Source of the DNA: Capsicum annuum
Lineage: Eukaryota > Streptophyta > Magnoliopsida > Solanales > Solanaceae
Direction of reading: 5' to 3'
Length of the DNA stretch: 64,000 bases
Assembly: GCF_002878395.1 (NCBI RefSeq)
Contig: NW_025860903.1
Coordinates: 125,344-189,343 of the forward strand
The notes beneath the pieces are model-generated. The model was not told where the DNA came from and searched no databases. It was given only the letters and a program-made list of their open reading frames with translations. Both the position numbers and the translations under genes were made by a program. The stretch's first letter is position 1. Each line of letters starts with the position of its first letter. Shown piece by piece: positions 11,691 through 23,378 of the stretch.

Positions 11691-13379
11691 TTAAATGGTT
11701 CAGCTCATCCCAATGCTCACTTACAACAACACAACAACACAGACAATATCTGCATGGAGGCCCTACCAGTCTAATCAATGACTAAAATTTGCTTGATGTA
11801 GTTATCTGGAAAGTGAAACATTATGCAGAAAATTAGAAAGAGATATTTGAAGCATAAAAAGTCATTAAAGAATGTTGCATGTATAATATTTAAAGAATAC
11901 AAAAATGTTTATTCAAGAAACGACAAAACCAAATTGTATATTGCAAATTGATTAGTCATTTTCACGAAGACACTCTATTTTTGATAAGAAAGAGAATACG
12001 TAATTATAGAGGTTGACGGATATTCATAAAACATATCTTATTTCATGAACGTGTATCTCAGTCGGTTAGAAATCTAAACTTAATAATTTGAAGTTCTAGA
12101 GAAAAAACTAAAACATGTTATAGAAACAAACAAACGAGTCCAAAACAAAAATAACCTTCTATTTGAAGGTCCGGTCAGCCCCAGCCAGCACCCAAGTCCA
12201 AGACATCACCATATACGTCCATATATATTAAATATATATGTCAGTTACTTACTCAAGGACACCTGGTTAACCTCCATATTTAAATCTTCTAAAGATGTCA
12301 TGTCCCAACTTATGTGTGACTTCCACTTCAAGCACAAACTGCTCTAATGTGTTGCGAAGTATTATTTAAGACAACAGCGAGAAAAGGTTTTTAAGATTAC
12401 CTCTTCTATCATAATGTCCTTGACTTTTGTTGACTTGGATGATCTACTACTACAATTTTCCTGGGATAATCTGGTTCAACAGAGTTAATGAGAGAGAGGA
12501 CAGAAGGGAGTAAAAAAGAACAAAAATCAATTGACAGTAAATTTGTGTCTAATGATGATCTTGCAAATAAGAGAGAGTAAGAAATGCATAGTCTTATACG
12601 GAAGCTCAAGGAGTCATGTTATTGCCACTGAATACCCAGTAATCTTCCGGTTTCAAATTCATGCGAAGGTTCCAAGCAGCCTTATTTTATAATGCTTTGC
12701 TTCACATGGCCAAGTCAAAGCAACAAGAAATTATCAGCACGACATTCATAAACCAGGTGCACTCTATTATGGTAATGAAGAGAAACAAAACATGACATGC
12801 AAATGATTCCACTTAGAAGAAAATAGATACATGTATTCCTATCTTATAGCGTCCCAATAAGATAACACTTGTTCTTCAAGTTGAGCACTACAATGAAGAA
12901 CTTGATATGATGACCCAAGTAATGACAACGACAGCAATAGAGTCACAAAAGCATAGTAAAGACAACTACTAAATAACACCACTGAACTGTATGAAAGAAA
13001 TATAGAGAGAATGGTGTTAAGAAAGCCAATGAGCCTGACAATGGATGCAGATAGGTGTTGGATACATCATTTCGAAGGAAAGTTCAGCTTCGATTTGCTT
13101 CCATAGGCTAAATATAGCAAGAAGCTGTTCATAGAACTAGGTGTTCTAGATACAACATCAACCCTCCAGGTAAGACAATCTGGACTAACTGCAAGTACAC
13201 TTTTTTTTTGATGAAGTAATTGGTTCTGTTCATGGCATCCCAAGGATGCAAGGTAGTTAGAAAAGAGTGAGCACAAGTGTGTTAGCTCTAGTACATAACC
13301 ATAGTGCAAATAAAATCTAAAAAGCTATCAAGGTAATCCATTGGGGACAAAAAGACCCAACTATATAAATACAAAAGAC
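11691..13379. other. Intergenic, no gene recognised
   Basis: The stretch has only short open frames without recognisable motifs and looks AT-rich and unremarkable. Decayed LINE sequence may extend into either end. I can support no specific feature. Confidence 0.4.
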
Positions 13380-14690
13380 ATCGCCCTTTGAGCATGGTTT
13401 GGCTAGTTGAGAGACCATCAAAATATCTTCTGTTCCTTTCATTTCAAATAGTCCAAAAGATGGCAGCCGGTATCATCTGCTGGTATCGTCTTCCTGAATC
13501 TTCTTGATGGTGCTGTCAACTATCCAGTGGCTCTCTGATAGTGTTAGGCATTATCCACCTAAGGCAAGAAAGATTGAGGAACATGTACCATATGTCTGCT
13601 CCTTGCAAGGTTGTCCTCTATTAGACAGGTTTCAAAAGTTGTTGTCCGGCTGAAGCAAACAACTTTAGATGGAAGTTTGACCTTCCAGATTAACTTCTAA
13701 CGCCAATTGTCAGTGAGAGCCTGTAAGAGTTTGAGCAAATCCTCTACTTCCCATTTTGTGAGATCCTTCTGAAAGTTGGATCCCCAAAATTTTTGTTTCT
13801 GTATTCTCGCACAGTTGCATCTGGATCTGTAGCTTTTTTGAATAATGTAGGGAAACCACTCTTTAGAGCGCCGTTTCACATCTATCCTTCCAGAACTTGA
13901 CGTGTCAACCATTCCCAGCTATCAGTTGATGATTCTGTGAGAATTCATCCCAAAGTCTGATTATGCTCTTCCAAACTCCTATACCGTGAGAGTCCCTTAC
14001 CTGATCAATACCCCAGTGGTCTTGACTTCCATGCTTTGCCTTGATCACTTATTTCCAATGACTCTAGTCCTCTTGTGTATATCTCCATAGCCACTTCATT
14101 CGCAGTCATTTATTGTGATTGGCTAGGTCTCTGATGCCTAACCCACCTTGGTGCCTTGGCAATATCACTTTATCCCATTTGACTAAATGGAATTTGTGCT
14201 TAGTGTTGTTCACTTCCAATAAGAAGTTCCTCCTAAGTTGATCTAGTTTCTCCAAAGTCTTGTTTGGCATGGGAAATAGTGACATGGAGTAGATTGGAAT
14301 GTTACTAAGAACACTGTTGATTAGAGTCAACCTGCCACCCATGGAGAGGTATTGCATTTGCCAGGATGCAAACTTCTTCTCAAACTTCTAAATGACTCCG
14401 CTCTAAATGGTAGATGATTTAAATTTTTCCCCAAGTGGAAGTCCTAGGTAGGTGGTTGTGAATTATCCAATGTTGCAACCTAGCATCTATTCCAATTCCT
14501 CCATAATGTTCACCACATTAACTGAATACATGACACTTTTAAGCATGTTAATGTGGAGACCTGAAAGAGGTTCAAAAATAAACAAAGTTAGATTCAAAAA
14601 AAAAACACCTGAATTCTGTTTGCCCCACAGAAAATTAGGGTGTCACCTGCATAAAGTAGATGAGAGATGTTTACTGGATAACTGCAGATG
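13380..14690 (-). pseudogene. LINE (L1-type) remnant B, RT end and zf-RVT
   Basis: On the minus strand this matches the C-terminal part of a plant L1-like ORF2. From high to low coordinates it shows a YADD-like RT box decayed to LLYAGDTLIFCG (about 14640-14680), a TYLGLPLG segment (about 14440), the open stretch 14106-14357 (QYLSMGGRLTLINSVLSNIP and GGLGIRDLANHN), a KWLWRYTQE segment (about 14080), FQKDLTKWEVEDLLKLL (about 13740), and the zf-RVT tail FWTI.NERNRRYF (about 13400-13460). RT would copy the element's RNA at a nicked target. Here the Asp of the box is changed and stops are frequent, so it is dead. Confidence 0.8.
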
Positions 14691-14929
14691 CACTGATTGG
14701 GAAATGAATTCAATTACAATAGAATAACATACTAGACAATATAGAAAAAATCATCACTCAATTTTACGTTAGTCTTGGGAAGATGAGTTGATCTGAGGTA
14801 ACTAAGAGCAATCTACATTGCGCTATCTTACGCCTCAAAAACCAAAAGCGGGATTTATTAGGCTATAGCATGGCCCAGTTTTATGCCACAGAATTTGCTG
14901 TTTGATTTGCGAGTCCAAGTCATTACATA

Positions 14930-15240
14930 TATTTATCAAATGACTTGGACTTGGACTAAGAATCCTCAGGATACACAACATCAGTCTACTTATGAATTGG
15001 CTATTGAAGTTCCACAATAAGCAAGAATTGATGTGGAAGCAATTGATTGGATTAAAATATGGAATAGGAAACTCAGGATCACAAAGGTTCCTAATAATTC
15101 TCAGAGCACAGAGCACATTAAACTGGCAGATGGTAGAAACAATCCTATTCAAGCAAGACAGATGGATATGAAATACACCATTTAAGGAGCAACTTCCCAA
15201 GATTTTCAGATTTGCAACTAACCATTGTGCAACAGTAGAA
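14930..15240 (+). pseudogene. LINE (L1-type) remnant C, post-RT region
   Basis: On the plus strand the frame reads LRILRIHNISLLMNWLLKFH, then ELMWKQLIGLKYGIGN, then FKQDRWI and FKEQLPKIFRFATNHCATVE. This is the usual segment after reverse transcriptase in plant L1-like ORF2, as in remnants A and B but in the opposite orientation. The copy is short and broken. A 121-residue open frame on the minus strand (14835-15200) is its shadow. Confidence 0.65.
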
Positions 15241-16401
15241 GTGTCTTAGTCTACACAAGGAGAAAACCCTTTGAAAAGGCACTATTATTCATACATTGCA
15301 AGTTTACAGCTCAGATTTGGTACATGTTTTTGAATTTATTTTAACTCAAATGGCGCATGTTGGACTCTCGAAAAGTACTGCTGCTGGGTTTATCTTTTGT
15401 TGAAGCAAATACACTTAAAAAAAGGCTTTAAAAATGAAGCAGAAAGTAGTACCGGTCATCAGTTGGTTTGCTTTTAGAACTTCAATTTCTGGTGTGACCA
15501 AGATGAACCTATTCTACAAAGCCACACATCAACAAAACTGACATCATATAAAAAAATCCCTATCTGAAATATGCTACTCCTGTCTGATAATATACACAGG
15601 ATTCAATTTCCCATAGACAACAAAATATCCTCTACCAAACTATGACAAAGTTACACATGGATGCATGATCATGGAAAGCTCTACTGTGTTCATCTCAGTA
15701 ACTAAAGTTACCAGCATTAAAAGCACAGTGCTGAAGTATAAGATAAGACATGGGCCTCTTTTGCCCCAAATTCTGAAAATAACAAGCAGAGTTTACACTT
15801 AAAAGTTAAAATCCATATTCTAAAACAAAGAGAATTTCAAACAGAGCCATGACTACAAAAGAAGAAATACTTCACTCCATGTTCTAAATTTGTTGACATT
15901 AATATATGGAGTACGACTCTTTTCGAATAGCAATGAAAATTTGTATCCCCTATAAATTTTAAACAAGTTCTACTTCAACAAAGCATCCGGAACTCTTAGA
16001 TCGGAAACTACCACAAAGATTGTTTCCAGAGCAATTTCTAAGTTGCACGAAGTTGTTATTTATTCTCAAAAGCTAGAAAATGACAATACATGAAGATAAC
16101 TAAATAGCATTGGAAACGATATTCCTAAACTTATAATGTTTACACATAAGGGAAACTCACACTATTTATCATATCAAGAGAGCAGTAATATCTGATTTCC
16201 AAGATATAGAAAGAGTGGAAAAACAATCAAAATATCAAAAGTGATGTACCTCCTCAATAAGCCTGCCTGAAAGCCCACGCTGCGTTCTAATTGCCATATT
16301 TCAGCTTCGGCAATTGCATTGGATGCCATTTCATTTGAGGTGATAAATGAAAACTGTATCAAAATTATAAAATAGCCGAGTAAACCAATCGAAAGCAATA
16401 T
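15241..16401. other. Intergenic, 3' flank of the PPR pseudogene
   Basis: No domain is recognisable. A 74-residue minus-strand open frame (16174-16398) directly downstream of the PPR stop has one hydrophobic stretch but no known motif. It could be old 3' UTR. Confidence 0.4.
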
Positions 16402-18150
16402 TTATTTCTTGTTTTCCGCGTTAAGCTCTGGTATCATGTCAAGGACGGAACGATTCTCACTTACAGCCTTAACCAATAACTCAGTTGTAGTTGCATCAAA
16501 CGAGAAGCCCCTTCCATCCATTTCCTTCATGAAAGATGCTATTTCACTAATTTTGTTGCACCTGAGAAATCCTTGCACAATAACATTATAAGTGATATTG
16601 TCTGAAGGACAATTGTAGTCTTCCATTTTTCTTAGAATACATTTAACTTCATCAAACAACCCATTTAGACAAAATCCATTTATCATTACATTGTATGTTC
16701 TCGCATCTGGAGGCAATCTGATGAAAGAAAGCTTCTCAAAAAATAGCATGAGCTTCATCGAGTTTACCATTTTTGCACAATCCATTAATGACAACATTGT
16801 AAAATTCAATATCGATATCTTCTTTATTTATTTCCAACTTATTAAAGAGTGACATAGCTTCTTGAACAAGTCTATACCTAAAATAACCATTGAGCAAAGT
16901 ACGGTGAGTGGATGAATTAGGTACACGCCCCCTAGATAGCATCTCGACATAAATATTTTTTGCATCGCCAATTCTTCCAACAACAAACAAACCCTGCAGG
17001 ATAGTATTGTAGGTAACAGTATCCGGCTTTGATCCCCTTTGAGAAATTTCACCAAACAATTGCATGGCCTCGGCCACTTTTTTTTTCTTACAAAATCCAT
17101 TTATTAGTATGTTATAGCTAAAAATGTTAGGCTCAATGCCCTTATCTATCAAGATATCAAAAATTCTCTTTGCTCTATATATTTGACCACGCAAACAATA
17201 TCCATCCATTATCACATTGTAGGTGATTATATTAGGCTCTACACCCTTTTCGACCATGTGTTTCATTACTTCCTCGGCATCTTCGACTTTCCCTTCTTTG
17301 CATAGTCAATCTATTAGTATGTTGAAGGTGGGCACATTTGGATAAATATTAAGATTCACCATCTCAGAGAACAAAGTCTTAACCTTTTCCCACTGACCAA
17401 GCTTACAAAAACCATCAATTATTGAACTATAAATGACTATGTCTGGAGGAATGCCTTTCTGCTTCATCTCGTTCAGAAGGTTGCTAGCAACATCTAAGTT
17501 TCCATCTTTGCAGAGGGCATCAACAACAATACTATACTTAAATATGTCGGGCTTAATTTTCTTTTTTTTTTTTCCATTAGCTGGAGTAAACTTAAGGTCT
17601 TCTGAGCATGTCCCCTTTTGCTGAGCCCATTCATGACGGTTCCATACATGACTCGATTGGGCTCACAAATATTCTCCATCACCATTTTTTTAAACAATTG
17701 AACAACATCTTTGACATTATTTTCAGCAAATAATCCCGTAATTAAGGTGATAAAGGTGACAACATTGAATGGAATGTCACTATTCACGTAAATGGGTAAC
17801 ACAGAAAATGCAATATCAGAACGATGCATCAGGCAATAACTGTTAATCACACTACAAAAAATGAACCCATTAATTTGGATACCCAATTTCTGCATATCTT
17901 GAAAAAGAGAAACGACAGAGGAGTAATGCTTCATACTTAGCATAGTTTTAAATAGTTGACAGAATACGGGAAGAGAAGGAAGAGGATTCATTCTGACCAT
18001 TCTACGGAAGAAATTAACAACATCATCTAAACATTTTACCTCATTATCAACATTAATGTATAATGAAGAATAAAATCTAATTGCAGAAGGAGTATTGGGA
18101 ATAATAACATTGCTTTTTTTGCGCAGACAAATACCTCTTCTCATCTTCAA
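16402..18150 (-). pseudogene. Restorer-of-fertility-like PPR gene, three lesions
   Basis: RFL-type P-class PPR proteins bind single mitochondrial RNAs and can suppress cytoplasmic male sterility. The reading starts at ATG 18150 with a basic, mitochondrial-presequence-like start. About fourteen 35-residue PPR units follow (for example NILINGFCKKKKVAEAMQLF and NVVINGLCKNGKLDEAHAIF), then an ELLVKAV..VLDMIPEL tail ending at 16402. Total length is about 580 residues, the usual size, without an intron. Lesions are a frameshift at a 12-base T run (17562-17573), an in-frame TGA at 17306-17308 in the seventh unit, and a one-base frameshift in a 6-base A run (16738-16743). Between lesions the frame is well kept, so decay is recent, or the run-length errors come from assembly. 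The family is certain. The pseudogene status rests mainly on the TGA. Confidence 0.9.
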
Positions 18151-18215
18151 TGCCGGCTAACAGCAACTTGTTGACCTAATTTTAGCTGAGAGTTTATCCG
18201 GTAAATTAATTAAGT

Positions 18216-18600
18216 GTGATAAAAAATTTCAAAACAAAACAAAACAAAAAAGGCAGAAGTGTCAATTTTAAGATTAATGTTAATGATATTAATTTTGAAA
18301 TCCTCAAATTTTTATTATTTACACAAAGATTTCTACCCCATATTTATACAAAGATCCCTACGCCATCACCATCACTCTTCCTCCACATCCTTTTTGTTGT
18401 CGCCCTCTTCCTCTATTATCACTATTACTACCATTAGCACCTCTTCCAGATTCACTATTATTTCCTCCCTCTATATAACTATTGCCTATTTTTTTTCTTC
18501 TCTACTACCATCGCTATCAACACCACACCAAATGTCATCTTCTCACTTGGCGTCACCACCAGCACCACCACCTTCATTTTTACCATAAATATCACTTTTT
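18216..18600 (+). other. Pyrimidine-rich low-complexity DNA upstream of the PPR gene
   Basis: The stretch is rich in CATCAC, CCTCC and TTCTTC runs. The two open frames here (Ser/His/Pro-rich) follow from the base bias and are not credible genes. It lies just 5' of the PPR start and may hold what is left of its promoter. Confidence 0.5.
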
Positions 18601-18654
18601 TATGGTCTCCTCCTCCAATCAAATCTTTTTTTAGAAATTAAGTAAGTATCAAAG

Positions 18655-18795
18655 TTGCTGCAGCAACAGTCAAAGTTGCTGCAACAACTTCGATAATTAC
18701 TACAGCAACTTTGGTAATTGTTGTAACACAACAACTAATAGTAGTTGTTGCAACAATTACCATAGTTGTTGAAGCAACTCTCATAGTTGCTGAAT
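18655..18795 (+). repeat. Foldback cluster of GTTGCTGCAGCAAC-type motifs
   Basis: Short units such as GTTGCTGCAGCAAC and GTTGCTGCAACAAC repeat in both orientations. The core 18712-18763 folds as TGGTAATTGTTG.. against ..CAACAATTACCA, and outer pairs of the same kind extend it. It looks like a degenerate palindrome built from trinucleotide-like repeats. Confidence 0.7.
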
Positions 18796-18884
18796 TTACT
18801 AAATTATTTCTTCATTCATTTTTAAAAGAAATCAAAAAATTTCGTTTTAAACTTTTAATTTTTTTTTAAAAATAGTCTATGAAA

Positions 18885-19050
18885 ATTAAAAAAGAAAGAA
18901 CGGAATGAAAAGAGAAAGAAAAAGAAAAAGAAGAAGAGAAAGAAAAAGAAGAAGAGAAGATGGAAGAAGAGTAAAATCTAGAGAGAGAAAAAAATAAGAA
19001 GAAGATCGGGAGAAAGAAAAAGAAAAGAAAGATTGAAAGATAAGAAAAGG
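18885..19050 (+). repeat. Polypurine tract of ~165 bp
   Basis: The plus strand is almost only A and G (AAAGAAAAAGAAGAAGAG type). With the pyrimidine-rich stretch at 18216-18600 it makes a strand-asymmetric pair around the foldback cluster. Confidence 0.8.
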
Positions 19051-19778
19051 GAACTCTAAAATTTGAAATTTGGAGTTGGAGAACTTTTTAAAAAATTTAA
19101 AAGTTTTTAAAAATTACACTTTACACCCCAATTAACTTAATCACAATTTAAATGAAGTTTTAACCTTAGCTGGTCAAAGTTGTCACCATTTTTAATTTAA
19201 AAACTTTTTGGTCACCTTCCACTTAATTTTCTCAAGTTTATCCTAGTTAGTTGGGGCTTTGGGCTGTACGTGACAGAAAAATTTTAAAATAAGGTGTGAT
19301 AGAAAAGTTTTAAAATGAGGTGTAGGTGACACAAGACTTAATAATTGAGTGGAGGTGATAATCAAAATAATCCATAAGTTTTTAAATTACACTTTGATCC
19401 AAATATTAGTTAATATAATGGAAAATGAAGGGAAAAAACGTGTTTTTCTCTCTTCTCATCCATTGTTATTATCTCCCTCTTCGCGGTATTTATTGTTCAT
19501 TATTGCTGCTGCTTTATTCATTATCTTCTGATTCATTATCATCATCTTATACTTTATTATCATCTTCATATTCTTCTTATTAACCATTGTTGTTGTTGTT
19601 GTTAACGCAACTTCTGCTCTTTGATCAATTTCTTATGTCAAATTTTATTTTGTACATTACTTTCAACTTTGATGTTTACTTGAGAGGAGACTTTGGTAAG
19701 TCAAATTATGCTTTTTAGTTGAATTTGTCAACTGGGTAACTGCTAGTGTGCTATTTTTTCAACAAAGCTAAGTTTTAT
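19051..19778. other. Intergenic AT-rich DNA with pyrimidine runs
   Basis: No gene is seen. A second TTATTATC/TCTTC-rich stretch lies at about 19430-19605 and resembles 18300-18560. Confidence 0.4.
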
Positions 19779-20926
19779 CTTAGAGGCAAGACTAATAGAG
19801 CATCATATAAATCAAGACACAATATGATGGTATCAACTCTTGTCCATGAGGCATAACTTGTCGGCTATGTCTTGCCTCTAAGGTAAGAGTTATAAAATAT
19901 CATATAAATCAAGACACGATGTGGTAGTGTCAACTCTTGTCCATAGGGCATAACTTTTTTTTGAAAGTCCTCGGACTAATTCAAGCCTCTAATGCAAGAT
20001 TTATAGAACATCTCATAAATTAAGACATACTATGGTAGTGTCAACTCTTACCATGGGGCATAACTTGTTGTTTAAAAGTCCTTGATTTATAAAACATCTC
20101 ATAAATCAAGACACAATGTGGTTGTGTCAAATCATGCCCGTGTAGCGTAACTTGTTGTTTAAAAGTCCTTGGGCAAAGTCTTGCCTCTAAGGAAAGAGTT
20201 ATAGAACATCTCATAAATCAAAACATAATGTGATAGTGTCAACTCTTACCCATGGGCCATAACTTGTTATTTAAAAGTCCTTGGGTTACTTGCCTCTAAG
20301 GCAAGAGTTATAGAATATCTCATAAATCAAAACACAATATGGTAATGTCAACTCTTGCCCATGGGGCACAACTTGTTACTTGAAAGTCCTACTCTAAGGA
20401 AAGAGTTATAAAACATCTCATAAATCAATACACAATATGGTGGCGTCAACTCTTGTCCATAGGGCATAACTTGTTGTTTGATGGTCTTTAGGTTGAGTTA
20501 TACCTCTAAGACAAGAGTTATAGAACATTTCGTTAGTAAAAAACACGATGTGTTACTGTTGACTCTTGCCTTATGTACATAGTAGAAAATTCTTGGAATG
20601 AGTCGTGCCTCTAAGGCAAGAGTTGCAGAACATATCAAAAATAAAGAAATAATGTGGTCGTGTCAACTCTTGCCCGTGGGTCATAATTTGTTGTTTGAAA
20701 GTCCTTGAGCTAAGTCTTGTCTCTAAGGCAAGAGTTGTAGAACATCTCATACATGAAAGCATAACGTGGTAGTGTTAACTCTTGCAAGTAGGGCATAATT
20801 TGTAGTTTAAAAGTCTTTGAGCTAAGTCTTTCCTCTAAGGTAAGAGTTGTATGATATTTCATAAATGAAGACATAACATAGTAGTGTCAACTCTTTCCCG
20901 TGGAGCATAATTTGTAGTTTAAAAGT
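19779..20926 (+). repeat. Minisatellite of ~112-bp units, left part
   Basis: A unit of about 112 bp repeats roughly ten times with deletions and point changes. It can be recognised by TGCCTCTAAGGCAAGAGTTA, ACATCTCATAAATCAAGACA, TGTCAACTCTTGCCCATGG and GCATAACTTGTTGTTTAAAA. CTCTAAGGCAAGAGTT is itself partly palindromic. The array stops abruptly at 20926 in the middle of a unit and resumes at 40038, because a retrotransposon was inserted. Confidence 0.9.
20922..20926 (+). repeat. Left 5-bp target duplication AAAGT
   Basis: The bases before the LTR start at 20927 equal 40038-40042 after the last LTR. This fixes both ends of the 19.1-kb composite. Confidence 0.9.
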
Positions 20927-23361
20927 TGTAACACCCCGTATTTTTGCACTAGAATTTAAATCGTCGTTCCTACGTCAATAAACTCTAAACCCACAACTTA
21001 CATTTGAATACATGTGCCATGATCATTATCCTAGTGAGAATATTTCTTACAAGGTGAAAAGTTTTCATAGGAAGCACTTAGAGCAAAGTCGAGTTGAGTA
21101 CACTTTTATCGATTGAGTTTTTGTATTCGATCCTTCAAGGATCAACTATAAACAAGTGTACCTCCAAGAATATTTTGATTCAAGTGTCCTACTATATATC
21201 AAATGAAAGGTCTCTGAGTCTTTTTTCAATGTACTTAGTAAAACCTTAATCTAATATCGAAGTGGAAAGTTATGCTTATTTTACCTCAACATGTCCATCT
21301 ATCAACAAGGAGGTGATAAGCCGTTAACTAAGTGACGACTTATCAGCCAAGTCATTAGCCTTAACAAAATGTTATCAACTTTAGCTATAAAGTGATGACT
21401 TGAGGTGATAAGTCATCAACTAAGTGACGACTTATCAACCAAGTCGTCACCCATAATCGTCTAAGCTATAAAAGTAACGACTTGAGTTTATAAGCAATCA
21501 ACTAGTTGATAAGTTATAAACTCAAGTCATCAACTAAAAATTTCAGCAATTCTTATTCAGTTTCGTAGGAGTATTCTGGTCTTTTCCTCACCTCAAACCC
21601 TACCCCTCCCACAACTTAAAGCATCATAAGGCATTATTTTTCCTCATATTCAATTACATAGCACGTTATTTCTTCTCCCACTCTTATGAACATATGATTA
21701 GGGTTTCTTCCCAAGAATAAGAAACTCAAGTTTTTCTCCCCCAAGAATCCAAGAAGTCAATTGTCCTCTTCAAGAATAACCAAGAATCTAAGTTCCCTAG
21801 TCCAAGAAGTTCAAGAAAGCTTTCAAGATTATCTCCAAGGTTTTCAAGGTCAAGCTTTCTTCATTAAATCAAGTCTATTAAGGAATGTGGGGTTATGAAT
21901 AGGGATATTTTTCTATCCTTGTGTGCAAAATATGTTTTAAAGTCGAATTTACATGAATTTCAACTTAGGGTTCATATCCAATTATTAATATTTGAAGTTT
22001 ATGAAGTTATAAGTGATTTAAGTGTTGAATATTTACTTTCACAGGTTAATGCGCGTGACTTGATTTCACATATTGAGAATTGAGTTTCATTATCTTGACT
22101 AGAATGTTAAAGTATTTTAAGATTATTAGTGTTGAGCATGAATTTTTTGTGATTTGACATGATTTTCAAGCATGGGTTATAAGCCCCAAGTTTAAGTGTT
22201 TATATTTCAAGAAATATGATGTTTAAGTATTTTTTGATAAGCATGTATTCAGATTTTAAGAAAGAAATTGTTCTTTTGATCCCAACCTAAGATTGGAATC
22301 TATAATTATTTATCTTGTTCATGCTTTAAAGAAAGAGAAGCATAATTGGTTTTCATTATAAACTCTTGTATTATTTTAAGGTGGATTTCCTAAAGTCTAA
22401 GGTGGATTTTCTAAAGTCTGAGCGATAAGTATATAAGTAGTATTTAGCACCGAGTAGGGTATGATTCCAAAGGTCTCATGCCCCAGAACGACACGCCAAT
22501 GCAGGTTTAAGAGTGCTCATAGTGGGATAAGTCAGTGATCACTTAAGATAATGTTCTATTTCGATGACAAGGGTAGGACAACTCTCGCCAACGTGGGTAA
22601 GACGTTGGACTCTATGACAGCTCACATGGTTTATGTCGGTTAGAAGAAACTCCCAATAGAAATAGTAAAAGTGCAACTTTTAGAATTAAGTGTTTTGACT
22701 CACAAAGATTATATATTCTTTATATACTCATGCTTTATTATTTTGCAGTACATGTTTTATTCGAGCCAAGGTGAGTCATTTAAATTTAGCATGTATCCTT
22801 TGAAAGTTTTGTATAGAGATTGTGTTATTTTTTACTTATGTACTCGCCCAAACATGCTCAGTACATTCCAAAAGTACTGATCCACATATACGTCTATGTG
22901 CTACATTTTCTCATAATGTAGGTATCAATTGTATCCCAGATATCATCATCAGACAGTGTGCAAATTCAAGTCAGCAGGTGATAAGTTCTTTGGATTCGAG
23001 GGCTCGAGTCAATCATAGTATTGAGTAGCATTTTGTTTTAATTTTTCAGTCGTATTGATTAGGGATAGTTAGGGGTCATGTTCTGACTATCTATAGTCAA
23101 TACTAGTAGAGGCTTCATAGACATATAGTAGAGTTGATGTATTTGATTCCAGTTTAGTTTTTTTATACGTAGAGTTGTACTTATTTTAATATAGTTTGTT
23201 ATTGATCATATTCAAAAAATATTTATCTTCCACATATTTCTTTTTGATTTATGTATTTTATATTAGTTACTCAGGAGTCATGCCAGTATAAGGGTTAGCT
23301 TGGGATCACTTGTGGTCCTAAGCACCGTGTAACATCCAGGGGGTAGTCTCGGGGTGTTACA
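20927..23361 (+). repeat. LARD-like LTR 1 (5')
   Basis: It runs from TGTAACACCCCG to GGGGTGTTACA, 2435 bp, with a primer binding site directly after. The LTR holds a palindrome block (21305-21540), the conserved hairpin (22859-22879) and a decayed splice donor (AAG/GAATGT near 21882). LTRs 2 and 3 keep GTATGT at that place. Confidence 0.9.
21305..21540 (+). repeat. Palindromic block of LARD LTR 1
   Basis: Three related units about 80-92 bp apart contain GGTGATAAG..CATCAAC and GTGACGACTT motifs. One stem pairs GTGACGACTT with AAGTCGTCAC around seven bases (21424-21450). A 48-bp palindrome follows (21480-21527, arms ACTTGAGTTTATA and TATAAACTCAAGT, centre ATCAACTAGTTGAT). The same block recurs at about 27320-27570 and 37975-38235. 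In LTR 3 the palindrome arms are even better matched. Confidence 0.85.
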
Positions 23362-23365
23362 AACT

Positions 23366-23378
23366 TGGTATCAGAGCC
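23366..23378 (+). other. Primer binding site, LTR 1
   Basis: TGGTATCAGAGCC lies four bases after the LTR. It matches the initiator-Met tRNA type PBS used by many plant Ty3/gypsy and Ty1/copia elements to prime minus-strand synthesis. Confidence 0.88.

Noticed and set aside
14835..15200. 121-residue minus-strand open frame
   Set aside because: The plus strand of the same DNA reads as a LINE ORF2 segment, so this is its shadow.
18259..18588. 109-residue Ser/His/Pro-rich open frame
   Set aside because: The composition follows directly from CATCAC and CCT runs. There is no domain and it lies in low-complexity DNA.
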